Of a stretch of 64,000 nucleotides of DNA, positions 1-8,977 are shown one piece after another. Numbering within the stretch: position 1 is the stretch's first letter; every line of letters starts with the position of its first letter. Location: positions 63,249-127,248 of the forward strand of contig NZ_LFIP02000007.1 of assembly GCF_001189235.2 (NCBI RefSeq), in the 5' to 3' direction. This DNA is from Bradyrhizobium embrapense. GTDB taxonomy: Bacteria > Pseudomonadota > Alphaproteobacteria > Rhizobiales > Xanthobacteraceae. The notes beneath the pieces are model-generated. The model was not told the DNA's origin, ran no database searches, and worked only from the letters and a program-made list of their open reading frames with translations. A program made the translations under genes and the position numbers.

Positions 1-1189
1 AAGAGCATTGACGGCACCTCACCGGCGATTGCGACGGCCGCCTCGCGACAGCCCGCCGCGTCCGGCCATTTGCTGAAACCGTTCACCAGGTTCGCCAGCC
101 CCTGCGGAGCAAAACGCAAGAGCTGGGACGGCACCTCACCGGCGATTGCGGCGGCAGCCTCACGACAGTCCGCCGCGTTCGGCCATTTGCTGAAACCGTT
201 CACCAGGTTGGCCAGCGCCTGCGGGTCAAAACGCGAGAGCTGGGACGGCACCTCACCGGCGATTGCGACGGCAGCCTCGCGACAGCTCGCCACCGAGGAA
301 TGTCGGCCGAACGATAACGCAAACAAAGAGAGTGCGATGGGATCGATTTGCTTCATAAGCGTCTTGTCGAGGCGCGACAACCGAACCGCTAAGGCCTGGC
401 AAGCTCTTATGCCGGCCTCACCTCCAGCTTCCCGGCTCAGCTCATTGCATGTCGTGGCGTATCCCCACGAGGACCGGATATTTTCCTCCAACAGCGGCAC
501 AAATCGAGCATCGAAGCGGGCAGCTGCGGTTTGCAGAAAGTCTGAACGATCCTGCCTTCCCAGCTGCTTGCTGTAACGTACAACTGCGCGTGAGAAAACG
601 CCGATGTCGCGAGCGCTGGCGATTTCCCTTAAGGCGGCATTTAGTTCATCCGAACGTCTAGAACGCCTTTCCGGTGTTCCAACTTGGACAGTCTGCAGGG
701 CAGCATTGTCGACATGCGACCTTCCGGTTCGGCCGCTTCGGTCAGAGATGGATTGGCCATGCGGCGCTAGCCTGCCTGTTTGCGGGCGGTCAGTGGTCCG
801 ATCGGCGCGTTGCCGGTCACCATCCGAAGCCGATGGAGTAATTTCCAGATTGGCTGCGCCACGATCAGGTCCATGGGCTCGCTCCGAGCTCCCAGGCTGC
901 AATGGTTGCGCAGGCGCATCGCCGACGCACCACCTTCCTGGTCTACCACTTCCCTCAGACACGGACTGCGTATCCAGTGGGCGTCTGCTCGCGTGCGAGC
1001 TTTCAGCCTCTCGAGCGTCGCGCCATAGCTCCTCGCCACTTTGACGCGAGAAGCCTGCATCTCGCCTTGGTCTCCCACTGTGCGTTCTATAAGGTCTTTG
1101 CAGGCCCGGGGTTTGGACATTCTGGATAGGCGCATCGTGGACGCGCCCCCCTTCTGGTCCATCCGCTTCGCGCGACGGGAGAGGGCGCC
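1..1189 (-). CDS. SKWP-repeat type III effector-like protein, cut by the window edge
   Basis: An open minus-strand frame runs from just after a TAA at 1190-1192 to the left edge, about 396 codons. Its left end has tandem 39-residue repeats with the core LVNGFSKWP, the hallmark of the Skwp (RipS) effectors of Ralstonia, which also occur in bradyrhizobia. Before the repeats lies an alpha-helical stretch (roughly 300-660), and before that a Pro/Ser/Arg-rich region with two similar segments (DAPIQNVQTPG and DAPAQPLQPG). A disordered N-terminus is usual for secreted effectors. No ATG lies in frame before the helical part; a GTG at 962-960 and an internal ATG near 352 are the only obvious starts, and no tts box is visible upstream. 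The gene may be 5'-truncated. Effector identity is inferred from the repeat only. Confidence 0.6.
10..300 (-). repeat. 117-bp tandem repeats encoding SKWP units
   Basis: The same sequence block restarts at positions 10, 127 and 244, exactly 117 bp apart, so each unit is 39 codons and the frame is kept. Copies differ at scattered bases. The array continues past the left edge. Confidence 0.85.
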
Positions 1190-1400
1190 TTAGCGGGCTT
1201 TCCGTCTCTGGATCATCGCGCGGCAGTTCCCCATCCGTTCGCGACGAGCCGGATTCCGGCAAGGAGCGCAAACGACGACGACTTCCACCGATTGCGGCCT
1301 GCAACGCGACCCCGAGGAGCCGATGTGCACCGGAGGAGGGAGCAGCAAATCGGCCTGCACCGCTGTCGCGCTGCATGCTGCGAGAATCCGAAGGACCTGA

Positions 1401-1891
1401 ATCCTGAAGCTCGGACCGCATCCGATCCACAATGGAACCGAACGATGGCCCCTCTTCACCAGGAGCACAAGCCGGTTTGGCGCTAGAACCGTCAGCGCCT
1501 CGACCTTCAGCGGCATCAAATTCCGAAATGGGCGACTTGTCGCCCTCGTCAATGCGTCTCATTATCTTTATCCAATGTACCTGGATGCCCTGCCTGACGA
1601 TTGCGACACTCACTTGTCGGCTCGACCGCTATCCTCGTGGTCTGATGAGCCACCGAATGACTTCGTCGAATCAGCAACTGCCAAACACGCGAAGCTCTTT
1701 GAATTGCATGCTCCCGTTTAGGCACAAGAGACTTCGAGCTCGCGGTGAACGCAAGCGGAGCCAAGTACGTCCCCTTTTTCGCTGCCCATGTGCTGACCGA
1801 TCGCCGTGATTCCTTCGCCCTTCGATTGCCCATCGGCAACGCGACAGGCGTATTGAAGACTGCAAATGATGTGCCCATTCCGATCACCTAG
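1401..1891 (+). pseudogene. Decayed protein-coding relic, family not recognised
   Basis: A plus-strand frame opens after a TGA at 1398-1400 and reads like real protein (for example VALVNASHYLYPMYLDALPD) until a TAG at 1719-1721. Shifting frame by one base at that point continues sensibly (FELAVNASGAKYVPFFAAHVL) to a TAG at 1889-1891 after VPIPIT. A single indel therefore splits one old reading frame of about 160 codons. No start codon with a ribosome site is visible. I do not recognise the family; the position beside an effector suggests a lost effector, but that is a guess. Confidence 0.4.
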
Positions 1892-3044
1892 AGGCTGGCT
1901 CGCGATCAGTATCGTGTATGGTGCAGTCGAGCGACGGACAGCATGCGCAACTCCGATTAGGGCCCGCAAACCGAAAGTAGAACATAGCACAAAAGAAAAT
2001 GGTTGCTTCATTCGTCAGTGCTTTCGCGGGCATGTCTGCGCGAACTGTACAACTTGACGCAGGGTCCGATTCAAGCCCTGCGCTCTATGTCGCGTGAGTG
2101 GCACTCCTGAACTTTCGTCGCTCTTCCGTCATAGGCTTTGCGGCGACGCGCACCCGAGCCAAGCTCGACTCTGTTGGATGGTCAACGGCGCTCGCAATTC
2201 GAGAAATCGACGAAAGGCCAATACCTCGGTCAAAATCAGCTATGAGCCCATCGCGATCGAAAGTTTGCGTTTGTTGACTGCCCCACCTAACGCATCCTCC
2301 ATGCGTTTGCTTATGAACAGCTGACGAACTCAAGCAGGATCCAGGGAACCCACGGCGAATGCGTGATTCTCCGGTCTTAGCGCGAGTGGTCGCCGGCTTA
2401 GGCAGATGTTGTGGAGAGCGTTGATGACTGCCGGATGATGACTCCACAGAGCAAGTTCAGGAGCACTATCGTCGTTTGCAGGATCACAGGTCGAAAGGTT
2501 TGAAAAACGAGACGCTTGCGAGATCTGATTGGCCGCGACGGACAATGCGACAACCAGCATCGTCGAAATTCTCTGTGCGGGCGCTGATCGCGTCAATGAG
2601 ACAATGACCGGTTGCTATATGAGTCTATTGCGACCATTCCTTTAATCATAGATTATCGAGTTGCGCGTACTGAAAAGAATTATCGATCACGTAGGTCATT
2701 CTGCATTGGGGCATATCGACGCTGGCGCGCTCGGACATGATGACGCGATCCGCGTCCGGATCGCACTATGCGTATTTCCCCCGAAAGCTTGTTCCTGCTT
2801 TTCGTTTGCGGTAAGCACATAAGCCGCTGATCGAAAGATCAAATGCAATGGCGACGGATGTGATTTTTCGCTAGCGGTTGGTCCTTAGTGCTACTTCGAA
2901 ATCCGAGATCTCGTCTTTTACAATGGCCGGCGTCCCCACCCGAGCCTTGACGGGGCCACCCCGGATCAAGCTTACTTCAGCTCGCTGCCGTTCCGCGGCA
3001 GCTTAACTCGGCAGAAGCTCCACTTATCGACGCGGAATTGCTGT
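1892..3044. other. Gene-free stretch
   Basis: No frame here has a convincing start or protein-like composition on either strand. The short overlapping open frames near 2085-2600 look random. The sequence is more AT-rich around 2600-2900. A weak match to half a tts box (CGAAAGCTTG near 2792) lacks the GTCAG half. Confidence 0.4.
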
Positions 3045-3358
3045 TCAGACAACCGAGGCCAGCTCTGACCCCGTACCGGATCGAAGATGGTAGCTGCCGC
3101 AGATCAGTCGGTATTCGGCGTCGTCGCCATGGTGAAGGTGCCATCGAACGTCAGATTGCCGTTGGCGTTGTAGGTCGGCGTGACCGATCCAAACGCGCTG
3201 ACTTCCGTGCCATTGCTTAACGAGCCGCGCGTGGAGGTCCGACACGTTCGCCTGCCAATTCTGCAAGTTTTTCGTGCCGCCTTCTTGCATCATCTCCTGC
3301 GTTTCCGAGTCCTTGGCGATCCGATCGATCACTCGAACCGCCAGCGGCACGAGGTCTC
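3045..3358 (-). pseudogene. Gene relic with an RHS-like segment next to the IS
   Basis: Minus-strand translation gives two protein-like segments in different frames: one around 3230-3355 (VIDRIAKDSETQEMMQEGG) and one around 3090-3215 that includes TYNANGNLTFDGTFT, similar to the YDANGNLT motif of RHS/YD-repeat proteins. They are separated by a frameshift and the insertion sequence abuts the right side. The original gene cannot be named with confidence. Confidence 0.3.
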
Positions 3359-4425
3359 TAGTGTTCTGTCCCGCAAATTCGCTGACAAAGTCGCGCGAGT
3401 TTCTGGAGAATGGAGTCGGCAGTCGCGGTCCAGACGAAGGGACGAGCATCTGCATTGTGGGTGCGGATAAAGCGGTCGATTTTTTTTGACGAGGTCGGCG
3501 GTGGAATCGAACGATCCCCGCCGGATCGCACGTTGGGTGATGAGCGCGAAGTAGCGTTCGACCTGGTTGAGCCAGGAGGCGTAGGTTGGCGTGAAGTGAA
3601 TGTGCCCACGCGGGCGTCGGGCGAGCCAGGTCCTAACCTTGGGATGCTTGTGGGTGGCGTAGTTATCGACGACGAGATGGATGTCCAGTTGGGGCGGCAC
3701 TTAGCTTCGCTGTGGCGCAGGAAGGCGAGGAACTCCTGTTGACGATGGAGCGGTGATTGCGCCGTCGAGCATGTTAAGGGCGGCGAACAGAGCGGTTGTG
3801 CCATGACGCTCGTAGTCGTGGGTGACGCCTTCGATGTAGCCGAACCCCATAGGAAGCATGGGCTGGGTTCGTTCGAGGGCTGAATTTGGCTCTTCTCATC
3901 GACGCCAAGCACCACGGCCTTGTCAGGCGGATTGAGATAGAGCCCGACCACATCGCGCAGCTTCTCGACAAAGAAGATATCGGTCGAGAGTTTGAAGCTG
4001 CGAGTGCGGTGAGGCTGCAGCCCGAAGAGTTGGAACAAGCGATGAACGGTGCTCTTGGCAATGCCCGTCTCTTAGGCGATGGCGCACGCTCGAATGGGTT
4101 GCGGCTTTGGGCTTGCGAGCGAGTGTCTTGGTGATCATCTCGGCCACAGCCTCATCCTCAACCGTGCGAGGCCTGTACGCATCTCGTCGTAGAGTCCCTC
4201 GATCCGATCTGCGACGAGCCGATTGAGCCCTTTGCCTATCGTATGGGGGCTGACACCAAGCCGCGTCGCCACGATGACATTGCTCGGTTCAAGTTCGCAG
4301 GCCAGCACGATCTTTGCCCGCAGCGTCAGCGCCGCAGGGAACGAGCGCGACCGCGTGATGGCCGTGAGTTGCGTACGTTCGTCACTCGAAATCGTCAGCG
4401 GCGCCTTCGGCCGTCCGGTGCGCAT
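3358..4425 (-). pseudogene. IS630-type DDE transposase, frameshifted
   Basis: The reading begins at 4425 with an N-terminal helix-turn-helix part (RTGRPKAPLTISSDE) and runs over four frame segments. Recognisable pieces are RIEGLYDEMRTG, MITKTLARKPKAATH, FQLFGLQPHRTRSFK, VVLGVDEKSQIQ (first catalytic Asp), DIHLVVDNYATHKHPKV (second Asp) and FTPTYASWLNQVERYFALIT (catalytic Glu). It ends ICGTEH with the stop formed at the TA duplication. At least three indels separate the pieces, so no intact enzyme is made. A functional relative would be about 355 residues. Confidence 0.85.
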
Positions 4426-4497
4426 CGGGTATCTCCTTCGATCAGGATACCCGAAACCAATGCAATAACTATGCTACGGACTTAGGGGACAGAACAC
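3361..4497 (-). mobile_element. IS630-family insertion sequence, complete ends
   Basis: The element is 1137 bp with 12-bp terminal inverted repeats, GTGTTCTGTCCC at 3361-3372 and GGGACAGAACAC at 4486-4497. It is flanked by a TA dinucleotide on both sides (3359-3360 and 4498-4499), the target duplication typical of IS630/Tc1-mariner elements. The transposase inside is broken, so the copy should not move on its own. Confidence 0.85.
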
Positions 4498-4554
4498 TAG
4501 CCGCTGCGCTCTGTCGAGTACTGCCTGTTTGCTACTCTTGCATGGTGACCCACT

Positions 4555-4570
4555 TGGCACATGAATTGCT
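4555..4570 (+). promoter_or_regulatory. Sigma-54 (RpoN) -24/-12 promoter
   Basis: TGGCAC, five bases, TTGCT: a full match to the RpoN promoter consensus with correct spacing. In rhizobia such promoters are usually activated by NifA. No clear TGT-N10-ACA NifA site is visible in the adjacent upstream flank, but the IS630 copy ends only about 57 bp upstream and may have separated it. Confidence 0.6.
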
Positions 4571-4581
4571 GCGAATCTTAT

Positions 4582-4676
4582 CGGCTTGGCTGTTTATCTT
4601 CACACCCCCCAAGGCAGGCCAAGCTGGCGAAGCAAACTTGGCGCGGGTGGCTCCTTCAAACACCCGCGCCTTCTTT
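4582..4676 (+). ncRNA. Candidate RpoN-dependent small RNA of about 95 nt
   Basis: Transcription from the sigma-54 promoter at 4555-4570 would begin near 4580 and meet a strong hairpin with a T-rich tail at 4640-4676. No protein frame with a ribosome site fits between them. The transcript would carry an unpaired C-run (CACACCCCCC near 4600) that could pair with purine-rich ribosome binding sites. The boundaries are inferred from promoter and terminator only. Confidence 0.4.
4640..4676 (+). terminator. Rho-independent terminator
   Basis: GGCGCGGGTG at 4640-4649 pairs perfectly with CACCCGCGCC at 4661-4670, and TTCTTT follows. A strong 10-bp GC stem plus a pyrimidine tail on the plus strand. 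Confidence 0.7.
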
Positions 4677-4768
4677 CCGAAGCGCTAATGGTGGAGAGTT
4701 TCGGCAACAGACGCGCTGAGAAGATCAACATCTGGTCCGTAGGATGCATTAGAATGCATGCCGGTTTT

Positions 4769-4784
4769 GGGGGGGGGGGGGGGG
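4769..4784. repeat. Homopolymer run of 16 G
   Basis: Sixteen consecutive G on the plus strand. No gene covers it with confidence, so it is either a slippage-prone tract or an assembly artefact. The rest of 4677-5202 shows no credible gene. Confidence 0.7.
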
Positions 4785-5202
4785 CGAAAGGACAAATCGA
4801 AGCTCGCCTGGTACTTGCGGCGAATTAGGAGCTGGCTCGTGCGCCAGCCTCTCACGATCCCTTCACGGGGGTGTGCCGTAGGGCGCGGCCTCAGATTCAT
4901 TTCGGCTCTCCAGGAAGCGCTTTACTCAGCCGATTTCGAGAAGCGAGTCTCACCTCAGAAAAATTCTCGATGACACGTTTTGTTGCTCGCTTGATGGGTT
5001 CACTTAAACCTGATTCCAACTGTTTCCCTCGGGCCGTGGCAACAAACTGTCGAGAGGCAGTTTCGGGTGATCGTTGACGGACCCGGTGAGAATATCGATG
5101 GCACGGCTGCTGAAATATCGGCCGAGTTCTTACCTAGGCACACGCGGACGCCGCCGAGCACCGGCACATTGCCCGGCATCCTTGGCGTTTCACCACCCCC
5201 GA

Positions 5203-5595
5203 CTAACTCGGCGTGCCTTTTAGACTGCCGCCATAAGCCGCAACCTCCGCCCAACAATCGGCGGTCTCATAAATCCGCACACTCGCGCAATTGGAAATGC
5301 GATCAAAGAACCAACGGGCGATGATCTCGGCGGTTGGGTTCTCCAATCCATCGACATCGTTGAGCAGTCGGTGATCGACGCGCTTCAACAGCGGCTCCAG
5401 TTCGGCATCCATCTCAGCGAAGTCCCTCACGAAGCCCCTCGCGTCCACCCCTCCGCGCATCACCACTTCCATACGATAGTTGTGGCCGTGTAGGTTCTTG
5501 CATTTATGGCCATCGGGGAGATGGGGAAGGCGATGAGCTGATTCAAAACTATAGGTGCGGCCAATCAGCGTGATCACTGCATCATCGTCGTTCAT
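5203..5595 (-). CDS. queD: 6-carboxy-5,6,7,8-tetrahydropterin synthase (QueD)
   Basis: A 130-residue protein of the PTPS/QueD fold. The N-terminus shows FESAHRLPHLPDGHKCKNLHGHNY, which contains the zinc-binding histidines and the catalytic Cys arranged as in QueD; the C-terminus keeps the ENPTAE motif. The enzyme converts dihydroneopterin triphosphate to carboxytetrahydropterin, the first step toward 7-deaza-guanine (preQ0/queuosine). I chose the ATG at 5595 (MNDDDAV) rather than one eight codons upstream. The preceding MFS gene ends at 5582, so the two overlap by 14 bp and probably share a transcript. queC and queE are not in the window, so a role in another deazaguanine or pterin product linked to the transporter is possible. 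Confidence 0.85.
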   Translation of the reverse strand: MNDDDAVITLIGRTYSFESAHRLPHLPDGHKCKNLHGHNYRMEVVMRGGVDARGFVRDFAEMDAELEPLLKRVDHRLLNDVDGLENPTAEIIARWFFDRISNCASVRIYETADCWAEVAAYGGSLKGTPS

Positions 5596-6852
5596 TCCGT
5601 AACTCCCTCGCGCCGACAATTTGCTCCGCAGGCAAGGGCCTACTAACCCTCGCCGGCCCTTCTTTATCAGATTGACGGAGCAATGCCAGGCCGAGCAAGG
5701 CGGAGAGAGCAGAGCCGAGGCCCGGGAGTATCAGCGTGACAGCATAACCAAACCTCGCCACGGCAAACCCACTCGCTGCGAAGCCCACCAACGCTGACGC
5801 CGACATTACCGAAGTCAGAAACGTGACATCTGTCCCTGCCTTGCCCGGCCGGGCGAGCCCGAGAAACCAGTTCGTGAATGTAACATGCTGAACAGCGAGT
5901 GCCGCGAAAACGATGCCGACGCCCACGACGGCGCTTACGCGAACGCTGACGTAGCGATCAACCATCGCAAGTGCGCCGAAACTTATCGCCATGACTGCGC
6001 AGCCCCCGATCAAGCCTCGCTGCGGTGCCATTTGGCCGATGATGGCGCTGGTCAGCGGCGCTACCACCGTATACGTCAATACGTTCGAAAGCGCTCCGAT
6101 CCATCCAATGTCGGCTGCGGCGAAGCCGAGGTCAACGAGCCGTAACTGAACCGTCGCGAACGCCACAGCGATCCCGATAACTGCCGGCACGATCAATGCG
6201 GGAGTCGTCCACAGACCATGGTAGCGAAAGATCGCGGAGATCGAGAGGCGCTGCGTCGAGCTCCATCGGTCGCTGCGTTGGAGCGGTTCAGAAATAGCGA
6301 ACACCCAACCAGCGAAAACGGCTAGCAGTATCGCCAAACCCAACAAAGCTGGACGCCAACCGACCATCTCGATCAATTGGAGGCAGACGGCGCCGCCGAT
6401 GACATGGCCGATGGCCCGCCCCCAACCCAGCAGCGCTGCGCCGAGCGGCCGTTCGCTGGAAGTGAGAGCTTCGGCTATATAGCCCAAAGATGCGATCCGC
6501 TGCGTGGCAGCAATGGTCGCAAGTACCAGGGAAACAAGGAAAAGCGAGACAAAATCGGTTTTTGGATTCAAGAACGCCATCGCTGCCAGCACAATGGTAC
6601 TGGCGACTTGGGTCAGCAAGATCCACGAACGTCTCAGCCCGAGACGATTGAGGCTCCATCGATCCACCACCGGGGCCCAAAGGAAGTTAACGGTGAATGC
6701 AAAGAAAGCGGTGCCATATAGGCCGACCAGTTCCAAGCTGGCACCGTTGCCCCGAAGGATCACGGGATGGCCGAATAGATGAACGCGATCGCCAGATACT
6801 GCTGACTAGCCAACGCAACCATCCCAATGAGTGGCACGTAACGATTTCCCAT
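5582..6852 (-). pseudogene. MFS transporter (RhtX/FptX-like) with a one-base frameshift
   Basis: The gene starts at an ATG at 6852-6850 behind a GGAGGAAT ribosome site and reads MGNRYVPLIGMVALASQQYL...SAIP before hitting TGA. Losing one base near 6766 explains this: the next frame continues VILRGNGASLELVGLYG for 393 codons with about eleven more membrane helices and ends at 5582. Overall it resembles 12-helix MFS carriers of the RhtX/FptX siderophore-uptake group. Substrate is unknown; overlap with queD may point to a pterin or deazaguanine compound. The indel may be real or a sequencing error, because the remaining frame shows no other damage. Confidence 0.65.
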
Positions 6853-6916
6853 CTGCCTATTCCTCCCGAAATCGATTCCGCACGTGCCTTAAGAGAACGG
6901 TTTGAACTGATAGCGG

Positions 6917-7240
6917 CTAGCCGTTATCGGTTCGGATCAGGCCATACTCGATGAATGCAGACCGCACCTGCCCTTCATCTTGTTGAGCCCAATTGCCTTC
7001 CCAGTAGACGGCACTGTCGACGTCACATTGACAAGCAAGGCTCCCTGACGGACGCCAGTCGCAGCCATCGCCGACCCAGCGCGTCTCCAGTTCCTCAGGG
7101 AGGTCGACAGCGTCATCGCTGGTTAGAAATCCACGGTCCGAGGAGAAGGTGCACTTGCCCGTGGCGTTGTCCTCTCCAAGGGTCGCGCTTGTCGGCAGCA
7201 ACGCCAGCGCGGCGGCGACGGCTGTGTCTGCCCGCATCAT
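6917..7240 (-). CDS. Small secreted Cys-containing protein paired with amine oxidase
   Basis: A 107-residue protein with a Sec-type signal peptide (MMRADTAVAAALALLPTSATLG) and four Cys in the mature part (KCTF, GDGCDW, ACQCD). Its ATG overlaps the stop of the upstream amine oxidase by one base (TGATG), indicating translational coupling. An upstream in-frame start at 7405 lies entirely inside the oxidase gene and was rejected. I do not recognise the family. Coupling and export of both products suggest an accessory subunit or partner of the periplasmic oxidase. Confidence 0.6.
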   Translation of the reverse strand: MMRADTAVAAALALLPTSATLGEDNATGKCTFSSDRGFLTSDDAVDLPEELETRWVGDGCDWRPSGSLACQCDVDSAVYWEGNWAQQDEGQVRSAFIEYGLIRTDNG

Positions 7241-8829
7241 CACGTCTTCACCACGCGTTCGTGCAATCGGGTAATGGCGTCGATCGCCGACAGGATCGCT
7301 CCTTCCTGCCATGGCAGCTGCGAGGCGTGCTCGCCTGCCAGCGCGATGCGGCCGTCGATCTGGCACAGATTGCGGTAGTGCTGGGCGCGGGCGGCCTCGG
7401 TCCACTGGCCGACGCAGCCGAGCGTGAACGGCACGCGATGCCAGGCCACCGCGACGCCGTGCTCGAATTCGCTTCGGTATTGCGGATGGATCGCGGCGCC
7501 GAACTCGACCGCGCTGGCGACCCGCTCGGCCGGCGTCATCGCGGTGAACTCGAACGAATTGGCGCCGCCATACATGTAGGCACCGAGCAGGATGCCGCGG
7601 CCGCCGCGGTTGAAGCCGTAGTTCGGATAGGCGATCTGCTGGATCGGCAGGTCGGTGTAGCTGATACCGCCGTAGATCGCCTCATCCTCCTCCCAGAACC
7701 GCCGCTTGAACTGCAGCCCGACTTTCACCGAGGCGGCATAGGGCAAGGAATCGATCGCATTCTTCATCGGCGCGCCGACGTCGACCGGCAGCTGGCTCAG
7801 GATCGGCAGCGGGATGGTGCAGATGCACCAGTCGGCGGTCGCCTGCTGCACCGCCGATGGACTGGCGGTGTCGACATAGCTCACGGTGACGCCCGAGCCG
7901 TTCTGCTGGATCTGCGTCACCTTGGAATTGTAGCGGATGAGATCGCCGACCTCGCGCGCGAACGCCTTGCCGATCATGTCCATGCCGCCGATCGGCTGGA
8001 ACATCGTCATCTGGAAATCGTAGCGTGCAAAACTTTGCAGATAGCGCCACATCCGCGACCGCAAGAGCTCCTGGAGCGGGATCGGGTCGCTCGGCAGCGG
8101 ATCGCCCATCAAGCCGCCGCCGGGATTGCGCGCATAACCGCGGAACTCGGCGGAGCCGAGGTTGGCATTGTACTTGTAGTCGCGATCCAGCGCACCCCAG
8201 TCGCGCAGCGCCTGGAGCAGGATCTCCTGATCTTCCTTGGTGACGAACTCGTCGAGCCTGCCCTGCTGGCTGATCTTCGCCAGCAGCTCCGCCACCCCGC
8301 CCTGGAAATCGGCCTTGATGCTGCGAAAGCGTTGCGGCTTGCCGCCGAATGCACGCGTCGCGTGCAGATAGGCGTTGTGGTTGAGCTGGATGAAGGGTTC
8401 CAGCGTCACGTTGAGGCGGCGGCAGTAGTCGAGCAGCGCGCGGTGATGATAGGGAATCCGCCACGGGCCGGGATTGAGATAGAGCCCCTGCTCGAACTGG
8501 CAGGTCTGCTTGAAGCCGCCGAGCTCGGTAAAGCTGTCGCCGCCCCGGATCGACCAGTTGCGGCCGCCTGAACGGCTGTTGAATTCGAGGATCTGGACCT
8601 TGTAGCCGGCCTTGCGCAGCTCCAGCGCCGCCGTCATGCCGGCAAGTCCCGCGCCGAGGATCAGCACCGAAGCGCCCTTCACGTCGCCCGCGAGCTTGAG
8701 CGGCCCCTTATAGGCGGACTCGGATGCGAAGCCGAGGCTCGTCATCGCGTGATACATCGCCGAACTGCCGGCGATGGTCCCGATCAGCGCCAGCAAATCC
8801 CGCCGCCTGATCACCGATTCGTTCTGCAC
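7240..8829 (-). CDS. Tat-exported flavin monoamine oxidase
   Basis: A 529-residue FAD enzyme of the amine oxidase family. The N-terminus has a twin-arginine signal (RRRDLLALIG). A dinucleotide-binding motif follows (VLILGAGLAGMTAALELRKAGYKVQILE), then the RxGGR-type segment SRSGGRN, and near the C-terminus the second FAD-contact region (IALAGEHASQLPWQEGAILS). Family members oxidise primary amines or L-amino acids (tryptophan 2-monooxygenase and L-amino acid oxidases are relatives), giving aldehyde or keto acid, ammonia and peroxide. The substrate cannot be read from sequence. It is followed without gap by the small secreted gene. An auxin-related role in nodules is possible but unproven. Confidence 0.8.
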   Translation of the reverse strand: MQNESVIRRRDLLALIGTIAGSSAMYHAMTSLGFASESAYKGPLKLAGDVKGASVLILGAGLAGMTAALELRKAGYKVQILEFNSRSGGRNWSIRGGDSFTELGGFKQTCQFEQGLYLNPGPWRIPYHHRALLDYCRRLNVTLEPFIQLNHNAYLHATRAFGGKPQRFRSIKADFQGGVAELLAKISQQGRLDEFVTKEDQEILLQALRDWGALDRDYKYNANLGSAEFRGYARNPGGGLMGDPLPSDPIPLQELLRSRMWRYLQSFARYDFQMTMFQPIGGMDMIGKAFAREVGDLIRYNSKVTQIQQNGSGVTVSYVDTASPSAVQQATADWCICTIPLPILSQLPVDVGAPMKNAIDSLPYAASVKVGLQFKRRFWEEDEAIYGGISYTDLPIQQIAYPNYGFNRGGRGILLGAYMYGGANSFEFTAMTPAERVASAVEFGAAIHPQYRSEFEHGVAVAWHRVPFTLGCVGQWTEAARAQHYRNLCQIDGRIALAGEHASQLPWQEGAILSAIDAITRLHERVVKT

Positions 8830-8948
8830 CTGCGATCATCCCTCGGCTCGTTCCGACGAAGACGACGGCTCGTGCGATCGGTTTCAAGAAGCGCGCACAT
8901 TGCAGTGCAGACTGGTCGCACTGCCGCGGTGCGCCTGCGAGACCGTCT

Positions 8949-8977
8949 TCGATCATGTCATTTTCGATCATGTCATT
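8949..8977. repeat. Direct repeat TCGATCATGTCATT, two copies
   Basis: Two perfect 14-bp copies at 8949-8962 and 8964-8977, a period of 15 bp. They lie about 120 bp upstream of the amine oxidase start on the minus strand, so they could be a regulator binding site or simple duplication. Confidence 0.5.

Noticed and set aside
767..1162. 131-codon minus frame with two GGAS-MRL units
   Set aside because: Out-of-frame reading of the duplicated N-terminal segment of the SKWP effector frame.
6735..6755. TGGCACCGTTGC as a sigma-54 promoter
   Set aside because: Spacing between TGGCAC and the TTGC-like part is too short, and it lies in coding sequence. Other TGGCAC sites (24374, 24907) have no TTGC.
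6955..8571. 538-codon plus-strand open frame
   Set aside because: Antisense shadow of the flavin amine oxidase, whose motifs are on the minus strand; no ribosome site or domain.
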